From contig WFPR01000026.1 in NCBI GenBank assembly GCA_015487455.1, forward strand, positions 1-15,331: 15,331 bases of DNA. Direction: 5' to 3'. Both the position numbers and the translations under genes were made by a program. The stretch is from Candidatus Bipolaricaulota bacterium. GTDB taxonomy: Bacteria; Bipolaricaulota; Bipolaricaulia; RBG-16-55-9. Under the pieces are notes generated by a model. That model searched no databases, had not been told where the DNA came from, and worked only from the letters and a program-made list of their open reading frames with translations. Of this stretch, positions 1-6,672 are shown piece after piece. The number at the start of each line of letters is the position of its first letter. Within the stretch, counting starts at the first letter, position 1.

Positions 1-22
1 AGTCTACCCCGCCCCCGCCCGG

Positions 23-52
23 TTGGCAAAGCCCCCATCCGCGTGCTACGCT
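23..52 (+). promoter_or_regulatory. Putative sigma-70 promoter for bpsA
   Basis: TTGGCA at 23-28 and TACGCT at 47-52 are separated by 18 bp. The same -10 hexamer and spacing recur in the tRNA-Ser(GCT) promoter in this window. Transcription would start near 59, giving bpsA a leader of about 95 nt that contains the hairpin at 96-124. Confidence 0.55.
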
Positions 53-95
53 AGCGCTCGACGAACAGCCCTCATATTCGTGCCGTAAGGCCGGG

Positions 96-124
96 AGAGG
101 AGGCCCCCAACGAGGGCCTCCTCT
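96..124 (+). promoter_or_regulatory. Perfect 11-bp hairpin in the bpsA leader
   Basis: Positions 96-106 (AGAGGAGGCCC) pair perfectly with 114-124 around a 7-nt loop. No T-run follows, so it is not a classical intrinsic terminator. The right arm (117-124) is also complementary to the bpsA Shine-Dalgarno stretch at 136-143, so two mutually exclusive pairings are possible. It could instead be a terminator for an unseen upstream gene if the promoter call at 23-52 is wrong. Confidence 0.55.
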
Positions 125-152
125 GTCGTCAACGCGGAGGAGGGTGGAGAGC

Positions 153-1181
153 ATGAACGCTCAGCGCTTGAAGGCGGACCTCGTGCGACGACTCGACGGG
201 GAGCGGCTCAGCTTCTGGGAGCTGTTGAGCCGCTGGGACGGGCGCCTGGAGGACTTCGTTCGGACCGTCAACGCGATGTACGAGGCCGGGGAGCTGCGGG
301 TCGAGGACGACGGGCGGCTGGCCCTCGCGCCCGCGCTGGTCGAGCGGGCGCCCCGGACGCTGGGCGTCCGGCCCTGCCCGAGCTGCAAGGGCCGCGGGAT
401 CGACCTCGGCCGGGCCAAGGAGCTGTGGGTCCAGCTGGAGGAGCTGCTCCAGGAGCGCCCCCTCACCACGCCCAAGTACTTTCAAGGCAACATCGACGTC
501 GAGAGCGCCGTCGCGAAGGTCTGCCAGATGGACGCCCTCGACGGGCTGGCGGGCAAGACGATCACCGTCGTCGGCGACGACGACTACCTCAGCCTGGCGC
601 TGGCGCTCACGGGCCTGCCCGAGCGGATCATCGTGCTGGAGATCGATGAGCGCATCACGGCCTTCCTCGAGGCGTGCGCCCGCCGCCGGGGCTTCCCCCT
701 CGAAGTCCACACGTACAACGTCGAGGAGCCCCTGCCCAAGGGGCTGCTTGGGCAGAGCGACCTCTTCGCGAGCGAGCCGCTGGAGACCGTCTCGGGGTTC
801 CTCACGTTCTTCTCGCGGGGCGCGGCGACGCTCAAGCCCGGCGGCGTCGGCTACGTGGGCCTGACGACGTTGGAGTGCTCCCGCCCCAAGTGGAAGCGCA
901 TCCAGGAGGAAATCTTGAGGATGGGCTTCGTGATCACGGACGTCAAGCGGCGCTTCTCCCACTACCCGATGGAGTACCCCGAGGACGAACCCTACGTCGA
1001 GCAGATCTTCAAGGCGCTGAAGTTCAGGCCGCAGCCGGAGCGCGAGGACGCCATCTGGTACTTCGCCCACTTCATCCGCGCCGAGGCCGTGGAGGAGATC
1101 AAGCCTTGGGCGAAGCCCGACGAGCGGGTCAAGATCGACGTCTTCGACGAGGGGGACGACTTCACCTACCCGGGCGGGTAG
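153..1181 (+). CDS. bpsA: N4-bis(aminopropyl)spermidine synthase (BpsA, DUF43 family)
   Basis: Predicted 342-residue cytosolic aminopropyltransferase. The family adds aminopropyl groups from decarboxylated S-adenosylmethionine to spermidine to make branched polyamines that stabilise nucleic acids in thermophiles. An N-terminal helical/winged-helix part (about 1-70) precedes a CPSC pair (C75, C78), then a Rossmann methyltransferase-like domain with GDDD at 141-144 and an acidic EID at 163-165. The segment SEPLET (207-212) occupies the place where, from memory, the family has an Asp-Pro motif, so a D-to-E change is possible there. ATG at 153 is preferred over in-frame GTG at 144 because GGAGGAGG (136-143) lies 9 nt before the ATG but touches the GTG. 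The gene appears monocistronic and ends 3 nt from a convergent tRNA. Confidence 0.88.
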   Translation: MNAQRLKADLVRRLDGERLSFWELLSRWDGRLEDFVRTVNAMYEAGELRVEDDGRLALAPALVERAPRTLGVRPCPSCKGRGIDLGRAKELWVQLEELLQERPLTTPKYFQGNIDVESAVAKVCQMDALDGLAGKTITVVGDDDYLSLALALTGLPERIIVLEIDERITAFLEACARRRGFPLEVHTYNVEEPLPKGLLGQSDLFASEPLETVSGFLTFFSRGAATLKPGGVGYVGLTTLECSRPKWKRIQEEILRMGFVITDVKRRFSHYPMEYPEDEPYVEQIFKALKFRPQPEREDAIWYFAHFIRAEAVEEIKPWAKPDERVKIDVFDEGDDFTYPGG

Positions 1182-1183
1182 AG

Positions 1184-1276
<93 letters not shown>

Positions 1277-1291
1277 GCGTCGCTGTCGTTC

Positions 1292-1321
1292 AGCGTACCA
1301 CCCGAAGGGGGCCGCTGTCAA
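1292..1321 (-). promoter_or_regulatory. Promoter for tRNA-Ser(GCT)
   Basis: Read on the minus strand, TTGACA (1321-1316), an 18-bp spacer and TACGCT (1297-1292). The -10 box ends 16 nt before the mature tRNA 5' end. The -35 box is a perfect consensus match. Confidence 0.75.
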
Positions 1322-1358
1322 GTCAAGCTCGTTCGGTCGGCTGGCCAGCGAGCGGGCG

Positions 1359-1445
1359 TGGCGGAGGGAGAGGGATTCGAACCCCCGGGGCGTTTCGCCC
1401 AGCGGTTTTCAAGACCGCCGCCTTCGTCCGCTCGGCCATCCCTCC
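1359..1445 (-). tRNA. tRNA-Ser(TGA)
   Basis: Minus-strand class II tRNA with acceptor GGAGGGA/TCCCTCC, anticodon loop CTTGAAA (anticodon TGA), variable arm GGGCGAAACGCCC, discriminator G and encoded CCA. The T stem contains one G-T pair. It reads UCN-type serine codons. Only 13 nt separate it from tRNA-Arg upstream, so the two probably share the promoter at 1550-1578. Confidence 0.97.
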
Positions 1446-1458
1446 GAGAGCGGGAAGC

Positions 1459-1534
1459 TGGTACGCCCGGCAGGATTCGAACCTGCGACCTCTGGCTCCG
1501 GAGGCCAGCGCTCTGTCCCCTGAGCTACGGGCGC
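1459..1534 (-). tRNA. tRNA-Arg(CCG)
   Basis: 76-nt minus-strand tRNA including CCA. The anticodon stem-loop is CTGGC-CTCCGGA-GCCAG (anticodon CCG) and the T arm is GCAGG-TTCGAAT-CCTGC. The acceptor is GCGCCCG against CGGGCGT, so the terminal pair is G1-T72, a wobble instead of Watson-Crick; the discriminator is A. It reads CGG codons. It is the first gene of the tRNA transcript started at 1550-1578. Confidence 0.97.
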
Positions 1535-1549
1535 ACGAAGAGCGCATCT

Positions 1550-1578
1550 ATTCTACGTGTGCCCCTGCACCGTGTCAA
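1550..1578 (-). promoter_or_regulatory. Strong promoter for tRNA-Arg and tRNA-Ser(TGA)
   Basis: Minus strand: perfect TTGACA (1578-1573), a 17-bp spacer and TAGAAT (1555-1550), which is 5/6 of the -10 consensus. It lies 15 bp before the 5' end of tRNA-Arg. It is the best match to consensus in the left half of the window, as expected for stable RNA genes. Confidence 0.88.
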
Positions 1579-1600
1579 GCTAGGCGCGCCCCGTACGCCC

Positions 1601-1909
1601 CTACGGCAAGCAGACCTGGCCGTCGGGGCGTCCCGGAAGGGGTGATCGCCGGGGTTGCCCTTCCCCGCTTGGTTGCCTGAGGCGTCGTTGCCCCGGATCT
1701 CGTTCTCCCCCTCGAAGGTCACGCGCCCCTGGAAGTCGTCAAAGGGCACGCCGCGTCGTCGGTGCCGTTGGCCTCAACCCGAGCGCCCCGCAGGGCGAGC
1801 GAGGCCGCGTCGCCCACGAGGAAGCCCCGCCCTCCAGCGCCAGGGCGCCCACGACCGCGGCCGCAAGGCCGACCCCCAGCGCGCGTTGGACGTATTCAGC
1901 GCATCTCAT
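1601..1909 (-). pseudogene. Broken small exported beta-helix-like protein
   Basis: The ATG (1909-1907) overlaps the THEP1 stop in an ATGA, as in coupled operon genes. It opens a signal-peptide-like N-terminus (LGVGLAAAVVGALALEGG) whose frame soon fails. Two further frames continue one sensible protein: FLVGDAASLALRGARVEANG, then VPFDDFQGRVTFEGENEIRG followed by NDASGNQAGKGNPGDHPF. A last shift restores DGQVCLP and a TAG at 1603-1601. Each junction needs one added base; two lie in a G run and a C run. The repaired product would be about 103 residues. The NG/GN-rich beta-strand pattern resembles short right-handed beta-helix coils. It could be a true pseudogene, a remnant of a longer gene, or an artefact of three sequencing deletions, although all neighbours are intact. 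Confidence 0.7.
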
Positions 1910-2478
1910 GCTGGTCCCTCGCTCTCATCGGGCTTTCCCAGCGTCAAGCGGAGCCGCTCGCGCAGCTCGTGAAAGAGCCGCTCGCGGTTGGACGGCGTGA
2001 CCTCGTACACCTCGCACGCGCGCCGCAGGCGCTCGACGAGCGGGTGGCGCGACCGCTGTTGGAACGTGATAATCAGCGCTCGCTCGCCCTCCAGCTCCAG
2101 CGCCCGGGCCACGACGTCTTGGAACGCCCGGCTCGTCAGCTCCATGGGCGCGACCTCGTCGATCACGACGAGCTGGGCGCCCTCCAGGGCCCGCTCGATC
2201 GCGGGCACGGCCACCCGCTCGACGTCCCGAACGTTCACGCGGTACTTGCCCACCCACGGGGCCTCAGGGTCGTCGAGCTCGACGTGGGCCAGCAGGCCCG
2301 TCCCGCCCGTTTGCACATCGACGATCTGGAAGCCGACGCGCCGCCCTCGGGCGTCGCGCAGCTCCTGGGTGTAGATCCCGCCGACGTCAAGATGATCGCG
2401 CAGCGCCTCGACCACGCGCTTGACGAGGGTCGTCTTCCCCGAGCCGGGGCGGCCCGTGATCGCCAGCTTGAGCCCCAT
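1906..2478 (-). CDS. THEP1-type nucleoside-triphosphatase
   Basis: 190-residue P-loop NTPase of the THEP1 family, whose members hydrolyse ATP, GTP and other NTPs and have no settled cellular role. The Walker A motif GRPGSGKTT is at residues 9-17 and the Walker B LVVIDEV at 103-109, followed by the family-typical APMEL. The conserved RVGFQIVD segment is at 47-54. Length matches the family (about 180-190). ATG at 2478 is preferred; an in-frame GTG two codons upstream (2484) is possible. No clear Shine-Dalgarno is visible, and the argF stop is only 18 nt before the ATG, so translation is probably coupled. Its stop codon overlaps the start of the broken beta-helix gene. Confidence 0.88.
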   Translation of the reverse strand: MGLKLAITGRPGSGKTTLVKRVVEALRDHLDVGGIYTQELRDARGRRVGFQIVDVQTGGTGLLAHVELDDPEAPWVGKYRVNVRDVERVAVPAIERALEGAQLVVIDEVAPMELTSRAFQDVVARALELEGERALIITFQQRSRHPLVERLRRACEVYEVTPSNRERLFHELRERLRLTLGKPDESEGPA

Positions 2479-2496
2479 GGGCACCCGGCAGCCCGC

Positions 2497-3435
2497 CTAG
2501 CGCAGCAGCAGGGCCAACAGCGCTTTCTGCGCGTGCAGGCGGTTCTCGGCTTGATCAAAAATGGCGCTCTGCGGCCCGTGGGCCACCTCGTGCGCGATCT
2601 CCTCGTCGTAGTGGGCGGGGAGGCAGTGCATCACGATCGCGTCGGGCTTGGCGCGCCTCAGCAGCTCCTTGTTCACCCGGAAGGCTTTAAAGGCTTTGCG
2701 GCGCCGCTCGGCCTCCGCCTCCTGGCCCATCGAGGCCCAGACGTCCGTGTACACCACGTCGGCGCCCGAGACGGCCTCCGCGGGGTCGTGGGTCAGCGTC
2801 ACGCGCTCGGGCCCAAAACGCCTGGCGTACTCCACGATCTCGGGCAGGGGCTCGTAGCCCTCGGGCGTCGCGACCTTGAGGGTGAGGCCCAGCTTCGGCC
2901 CCGCCTGGAGCCACGAGTGGCAGACGTTGTTCCCGTCGCCGACCCAGGCGAGCGTGAGGCCCTCGACGCGCCCCTTCAGCTCCCAGATCGTCAGGAGGTC
3001 GCCCAGGATCTGGCAGGGGTGCTCCCGATCGGAGAGCCCGTTGATCACGGGGACGCTGGCGTGGCGGGCCAGCTCCTCGACGTCGCGGTGGGCGAAGACG
3101 CGGGCCATGATCCCGTCGACGTAGCGGGAGAGCGTCTTGGCCACGTCCTCGAGGGTCTCGCGGACGCCGAGCTTGATGTCGTCGGGGCCCAAATAGATGG
3201 CGTGGCCGCCGAGCTGGGTCATCCCCGTCTCGAACGAGACGCGGGTGCGCAGCGACGGCTTCTGGAAGATCATCGCCAGCGTCTTGCCCCTCAAGGCGGG
3301 CCGCTCCTGCCCCGCCTTGTGCGCGACCTTGAGCTGCTTCGCCGTCCGCAGGAGCTCCCAGATCTCCTCCCGGCTGTAGTCCGCCAGCGAGACGAAGTCG
3401 CGCTTTTGGCCCTTAAGGTGCAGCAGTGCGGGCAT
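2497..3435 (-). CDS. argF: Ornithine carbamoyltransferase
   Basis: 312 residues; makes citrulline from ornithine and carbamoyl phosphate in arginine synthesis. The carbamoyl-phosphate loop is SLRTR (61-65; STRTR in many enzymes), HPCQ is at 139-142, the ornithine-side SMG loop is at 235-237 and HCLP at 270-273, all in family order. These distinguish it from aspartate carbamoyltransferase. The reading frame extends upstream to 3534, but ATG at 3435 is chosen: AGGAGG lies 9 nt before it, and the protein then begins as family members do (LKGQKRDFVSLADYS). It is the first gene of an operon with the THEP1 gene and is divergent from ilvE. Confidence 0.95.
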   Translation of the reverse strand: MPALLHLKGQKRDFVSLADYSREEIWELLRTAKQLKVAHKAGQERPALRGKTLAMIFQKPSLRTRVSFETGMTQLGGHAIYLGPDDIKLGVRETLEDVAKTLSRYVDGIMARVFAHRDVEELARHASVPVINGLSDREHPCQILGDLLTIWELKGRVEGLTLAWVGDGNNVCHSWLQAGPKLGLTLKVATPEGYEPLPEIVEYARRFGPERVTLTHDPAEAVSGADVVYTDVWASMGQEAEAERRRKAFKAFRVNKELLRRAKPDAIVMHCLPAHYDEEIAHEVAHGPQSAIFDQAENRLHAQKALLALLLR

Positions 3436-3466
3436 CCTCGTCGGCCTCCTCTCGCGCTTTCGCGCT

Positions 3467-3495
3467 AGGATAGCACGCGCCCGCTTGACTTCGCC
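3467..3495 (-). promoter_or_regulatory. Putative extended -10 promoter for argF
   Basis: Minus strand: TGC-TATCCT, an extended -10 with the hexamer at 3472-3467. The -35 region 17 bp upstream (GGCGAA, 3495-3490) matches consensus poorly. It overlaps by one base the -35 box of the ilvE promoter on the other strand. The leader would be about 25 nt. Confidence 0.5.
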
Positions 3496-3514
3496 AGCCC
3501 CCGTGGTGTAGGGT
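3485..3514 (+). promoter_or_regulatory. Promoter for ilvE
   Basis: TTGACT (3485-3490), an 18-bp spacer and TAGGGT (3509-3514). A start near 3521 gives a leader of about 30 nt ending in the G-rich ribosome binding site at 3535-3543. Confidence 0.65.
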
Positions 3515-3549
3515 GTACCGGGCGCTTCCGTCACGAGAGGGGGTACGCC

Positions 3550-4437
3550 ATGGGCTTAAAAGTCTACTTGAACGGCGAGTTCGTCCCGGAGGAGGAGGCC
3601 AAGGTCAGCGTCTTCGACCACGGGTTCCTGTACGGCGACGGGGTCTTCGAGGGCATCCGCGCCTACGACGGCTACGTCTTCAAGCTCGAGGAGCACCTGG
3701 ACCGCCTCTACGACAGCGCGCGGGCCATCAACCTCGAGATCCCGATGTCGCGGGCCGAGCTGCGCGAGGCGATCCTGGAGACGCTCCGGGTGAACGGGCT
3801 CCGGACGGCCTACATCCGCCCGATCGTCACCCGCGGGGTGGGCGACCTGGGGATCGACCCGCGCAAGTGCCCGGAGCCGGGCGTGATCATCCTCGTCAAG
3901 GACTGGAAGACCCTCTACCCCGAGGAGCTGTACGAGAGGGGGCTCAGGGCGATCGTGGCCTCGACCCGCGCCCGGCCGCCCGAGAGCCTGCCGCCCAGCG
4001 TCAAATCCCTCAACTATTTGACGAACATCATGGCCAAGCTGGAGGCGATCGCCGCCGGGGCCGACGAGGCGATCATGCTCGACGTCCGGGGCTTCGTGGC
4101 CGAGGGGACGGCCGACAACCTCTTCCTCGTCAAGAAGGGCGTGCTGTACACGCCGCCCGTCACCACGAACCTGCCGGGGATCACCCGCGGGGTGGTGATC
4201 GAGCTGGCGAGGGAGGCGGGCTACCCCGTCCGCGAGGAGTACTTCGGGGTGGCCCAGCTCTACGGCGCCGACGAGGTGTTTTTGACGGGCACGGCCGCGG
4301 AGCTCATCCCCGTCGTGGAGATCGACGGACGGCCCGTCGCCGACGGGAAGCCCGGCCCCGTCTTTCGCGACTTGAGACAACGCTTCAAGGCGATCACCGG
4401 GAAGCCCGAGACGGGCGTGCCCATCTACAACGAGTGA
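3550..4437 (+). CDS. ilvE: Class IV branched-chain amino acid aminotransferase
   Basis: 295-residue PLP enzyme that transfers the amino group between glutamate and the keto acids of leucine, isoleucine and valine. It has the compact IlvE form: YLNGEFVPEEEAKVSVFDHG (6-25) followed by FLYGDGVFEGIRAYDG (26-41), the predicted PLP lysine K152 in SVKSLNYLTN, the EGTADNLF segment, TNLPGITR, and TGTAAE as a phosphate-binding turn. D-amino acid aminotransferase and aminodeoxychorismate lyase share this fold, but the EGIRAYDG segment and length favour IlvE. ATG at 3550 follows a GAGAGGGGG ribosome binding site with 6-nt spacing. It is divergent from argF. Confidence 0.87.
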   Translation: MGLKVYLNGEFVPEEEAKVSVFDHGFLYGDGVFEGIRAYDGYVFKLEEHLDRLYDSARAINLEIPMSRAELREAILETLRVNGLRTAYIRPIVTRGVGDLGIDPRKCPEPGVIILVKDWKTLYPEELYERGLRAIVASTRARPPESLPPSVKSLNYLTNIMAKLEAIAAGADEAIMLDVRGFVAEGTADNLFLVKKGVLYTPPVTTNLPGITRGVVIELAREAGYPVREEYFGVAQLYGADEVFLTGTAAELIPVVEIDGRPVADGKPGPVFRDLRQRFKAITGKPETGVPIYNE

Positions 4438-4442
4438 GTGAG

Positions 4443-4461
4443 CAAGCGCCAACCGCGCTTG
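4443..4461 (+). terminator. Intergenic hairpin after ilvE, no U-tract
   Basis: CAAGCGC (4443-4449) pairs with GCGCTTG (4455-4461) around the 5-nt loop CAACC, 6 nt after the ilvE stop. No T-run follows, so it may be a weak or factor-assisted terminator, or an mRNA-stabilising element. No promoter is recognisable between it and the next gene at 4500. Confidence 0.35.
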
Positions 4462-4499
4462 GCCCTCAACAAGAACCAAAGAACAAGGAGCGTGAGGCC

Positions 4500-5144
4500 G
4501 TGACTCGGACTCGAACCCGATTGCGCTGGGGCCCCGTGCTGGCGGGCTTGTTGATCGCGCTCACGCTCGCGCTCGCGCTCGCTCCGACACAGGGCCAGGC
4601 TCAAGGCGACGAGGGCGCTGCGGGCGCGGGGACGGGAGGCGAGAGCGGGAGGGCGTGGGCCGTCGGCCTCCACGCGAACTTCCCGTTCCTGGGGATCAGC
4701 GTGCGCTACTGGCTGGACGACTCGACGGGCTTGGAGCTCAACCTGGCCCCGATCCCCGACTGCGACTACGGGCGCGTGCGCGTGGAGGTGCCCCCGCCCG
4801 ATGAGGGTGGGGAGGAGGGGCCGCCCGAGCCCGTCGTCGAGCCGCCCCGCTGCCCCAACGCGCTGCGCCTGCACCTCTCCGTGCGCGGGCTCAAGCGGGT
4901 GAGCGACAACCCGCGGGCCGACTTCTACGCCACGGGCGGGCCGTCCGTGACGCTGACGTTCGTGGAGGGGGAGCCGCCGCGGCTGGAGCGGGCGATGCTG
5001 GCCGTGCTGGGCGAGATCGAGATCAGCCATTGGCCGATCGAACGCGTCTTCCCCGTGATCGACTACGGCTTCGCCCTCAACCTTCAGAACCTTTACGACT
5101 TCCGCTGGATCGCCGGGGGCGTCGGGTTCCACTTCTACTTCTGA
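4500..5144 (+). CDS. Exported beta-barrel-like protein, function unknown
   Basis: 214 residues, not matched to a named family. The start is GTG at 4500 with AAGGAG 9 nt upstream. The N-terminus has basic residues (TRTRTRLR), a hydrophobic core rich in LALALA, then a QGQAQG region suitable for signal peptidase I cleavage near residues 30-35. The mature part starts with a flexible Gly/Glu stretch and alternates hydrophobic and polar residues in short strands (for example AVGLHANFPFLGISVRYWL). It ends GGVGFHFYF; a C-terminal Phe preceded by alternating aromatics is the usual signal of outer-membrane barrels. A Pro/Glu-rich segment (about residues 98-118) may be a surface loop. Two cysteines (in DCDY and RCPN) could form a disulfide. 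It lies 62 nt after ilvE and probably shares its transcript. Confidence 0.65.
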   Translation: MTRTRTRLRWGPVLAGLLIALTLALALAPTQGQAQGDEGAAGAGTGGESGRAWAVGLHANFPFLGISVRYWLDDSTGLELNLAPIPDCDYGRVRVEVPPPDEGGEEGPPEPVVEPPRCPNALRLHLSVRGLKRVSDNPRADFYATGGPSVTLTFVEGEPPRLERAMLAVLGEIEISHWPIERVFPVIDYGFALNLQNLYDFRWIAGGVGFHFYF

Positions 5145-5169
5145 CACCCAACGTCGATTTTGCTACACT
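5141..5169 (+). promoter_or_regulatory. Promoter for the gltX operon
   Basis: CTGACA (5141-5146), a 17-bp spacer and TACACT (5164-5169), preceded by TG in the extended -10 position. The -35 box contains the TGA stop codon of the preceding gene. Transcription would start near 5176, only about 14 nt before the gltX start codon. Confidence 0.75.
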
Positions 5170-5189
5170 CCTCTCCCAGGTGATCCGGC

Positions 5190-6665
5190 TTGGCGACGGA
5201 AACGGGGACGGGAAGGCCCAGGGTGCGGTTTGCCCCCAGCCCGACGGGCGAGCTGCACGTCGGCGGGGCGCGAACGGCGCTGTTCAACTGGCTCTTCGCC
5301 CGCAAGCACGGCGGCGCCTTCATCCTGCGCTTCGAGGACACGGACGTCGAGCGCAACCGGCCCGAGCTGATCGAGCCCATCCTCGAGAGCCTGCGGTGGC
5401 TCGGGCTCGACTGGGACGAGGGGCCGTACTTCCAGAGCCAGCGCCTGGCGCTGTACCGCGAGTACGCCGAGCGGCTCCTCGAAGAGGGCCGGGCGTACCC
5501 CTGCTACTGCACGCCCGAGGAGCTGGAAGCCAAGCGAAAGAGAGCCCTCGCCGAGAAGCGCACCCCCCTGTACGACGGGACGTGCCGTCGCCTGACGCCC
5601 GAGGAGCGCGAGGCGCTTGAGCGCCAGGGCCGCCGGCCCGCCGTCCGAATCGTGGCGCCCAAGGAGGGCGTGACCGTCGTCGAGGACGTCGTGCGGGGGC
5701 GGGTCGAGTTCGACAACCGCGAGCTCGACGACTTCATCATCCTGCGCTCGGACGGGCGGCCCACCTACAACTTCGCCGTCGTCGTCGACGACCACACGAT
5801 GGGGATCACGCACGTCATCCGGGCGGACGAGCACCTGAAGAACACACCCAAGCAGCTCCTGATCTATCGGGCGCTGGGGGCGACGCCGCCGGTCTTCGCC
5901 CACGTGCCCATGGTGCTCGCCAAGGACCGCACCAAGCTGAGCAAGCGCCACGGCGCGACGGCCGTGCTCGAGTATCGAGAGCGGGGCATCCTGCCCGAGG
6001 CCCTCGTCAACTATTTGGCGCGGCTGGGCTGGTCCCACGGCGACCAGGAGATCTTCTCGCGCGAGGAGCTGATCGAGAAGTTCTCGCTGGAGGCGATCCA
6101 CCCCTCGCCCGCGATCTTCGACGAGGAGAAGCTCCTCTGGCTCAACCACCACTACATCAAGACGGGCGACCCCCGGCGCCTGGGGCGGCTCGTGCGCGAG
6201 TTCGCCGTGAAGAAGGGCTTCTTGAGCGAGGAGGAAGCCCAAGGCGTCGGGGAGGAGCGCTGGGCGCGGGTCGTCGAGCTGTTCCGGGAGCGCAAGCGCA
6301 CCCTGGTGGAGCTGGCCGAGGCGGCCGTCCCCTTCGTCGTCCCCGACCCCGAGCGCGTCGAGTACGACGAAAAGGCCGTGGCGACGTGGCTGACGCCCGA
6401 GCGCGCCCCGCTGCTTCAAGGGCTTTTGGGGACGCTGAAGGACGTGCCCGAGGCCGAGTGGACGGCCCCGCAGCTCGAGGCGCGCATCCGGGCGTGGCTC
6501 GAGGCCCAAGGGAGGCAGCTCAAGGAGCTGGCCCAGCCCTGCCGGGTCGCCGTCACGGGCACGGACAGGGGGCCGGGGCTCTTTGAAACGCTCGAGTTCC
6601 TGGGCAAGGCCCAGACGCTCAAGCGGCTGGAGCGCGCCCTTCAGCTCGTTGAAAAGCAGCCATAA
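5190..6665 (+). CDS. gltX: Glutamate-tRNA ligase
   Basis: 491-residue class I aminoacyl-tRNA synthetase that charges tRNA-Glu. The HIGH-type motif is HVGG (23-26) within FAPSPTGELHVGG, and the KMSKS-type motif is KLSKR (249-253). C105, C107 and C132 plus Y128 match the zinc site known from the E. coli enzyme; the histidine ligand position there is Arg here. The C-terminal anticodon-binding helical part runs to residue 491, a normal length. The start is TTG at 5190 with AGGTGAT 5 nt upstream; no ATG lies nearby in frame. It heads a unit gltX-rsmD-unknown-lemA with gaps of 7, 6 and 8 nt. Confidence 0.96.
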   Translation: MATETGTGRPRVRFAPSPTGELHVGGARTALFNWLFARKHGGAFILRFEDTDVERNRPELIEPILESLRWLGLDWDEGPYFQSQRLALYREYAERLLEEGRAYPCYCTPEELEAKRKRALAEKRTPLYDGTCRRLTPEEREALERQGRRPAVRIVAPKEGVTVVEDVVRGRVEFDNRELDDFIILRSDGRPTYNFAVVVDDHTMGITHVIRADEHLKNTPKQLLIYRALGATPPVFAHVPMVLAKDRTKLSKRHGATAVLEYRERGILPEALVNYLARLGWSHGDQEIFSREELIEKFSLEAIHPSPAIFDEEKLLWLNHHYIKTGDPRRLGRLVREFAVKKGFLSEEEAQGVGEERWARVVELFRERKRTLVELAEAAVPFVVPDPERVEYDEKAVATWLTPERAPLLQGLLGTLKDVPEAEWTAPQLEARIRAWLEAQGRQLKELAQPCRVAVTGTDRGPGLFETLEFLGKAQTLKRLERALQLVEKQP

Positions 6666-6672
6666 GGGAGCC

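Noticed and set aside
1525..1749. 74-codon - strand frame considered as an intact small gene
   Set aside because: It has no ribosome binding site, runs on into the tRNA-Arg gene, and its N-terminal half is only the middle segment of the broken beta-helix gene.
3454..3465. GCGC-GAAA-GCGC mini-hairpin in the argF leader
   Set aside because: Only four base pairs, and the predicted transcript start falls within it; too weak to call as a regulatory element.
1762..3468. 568-codon + strand frame across the argF–THEP1 region
   Set aside because: Antisense shadow of two recognised genes; composition follows the third-position GC bias of the real strand.
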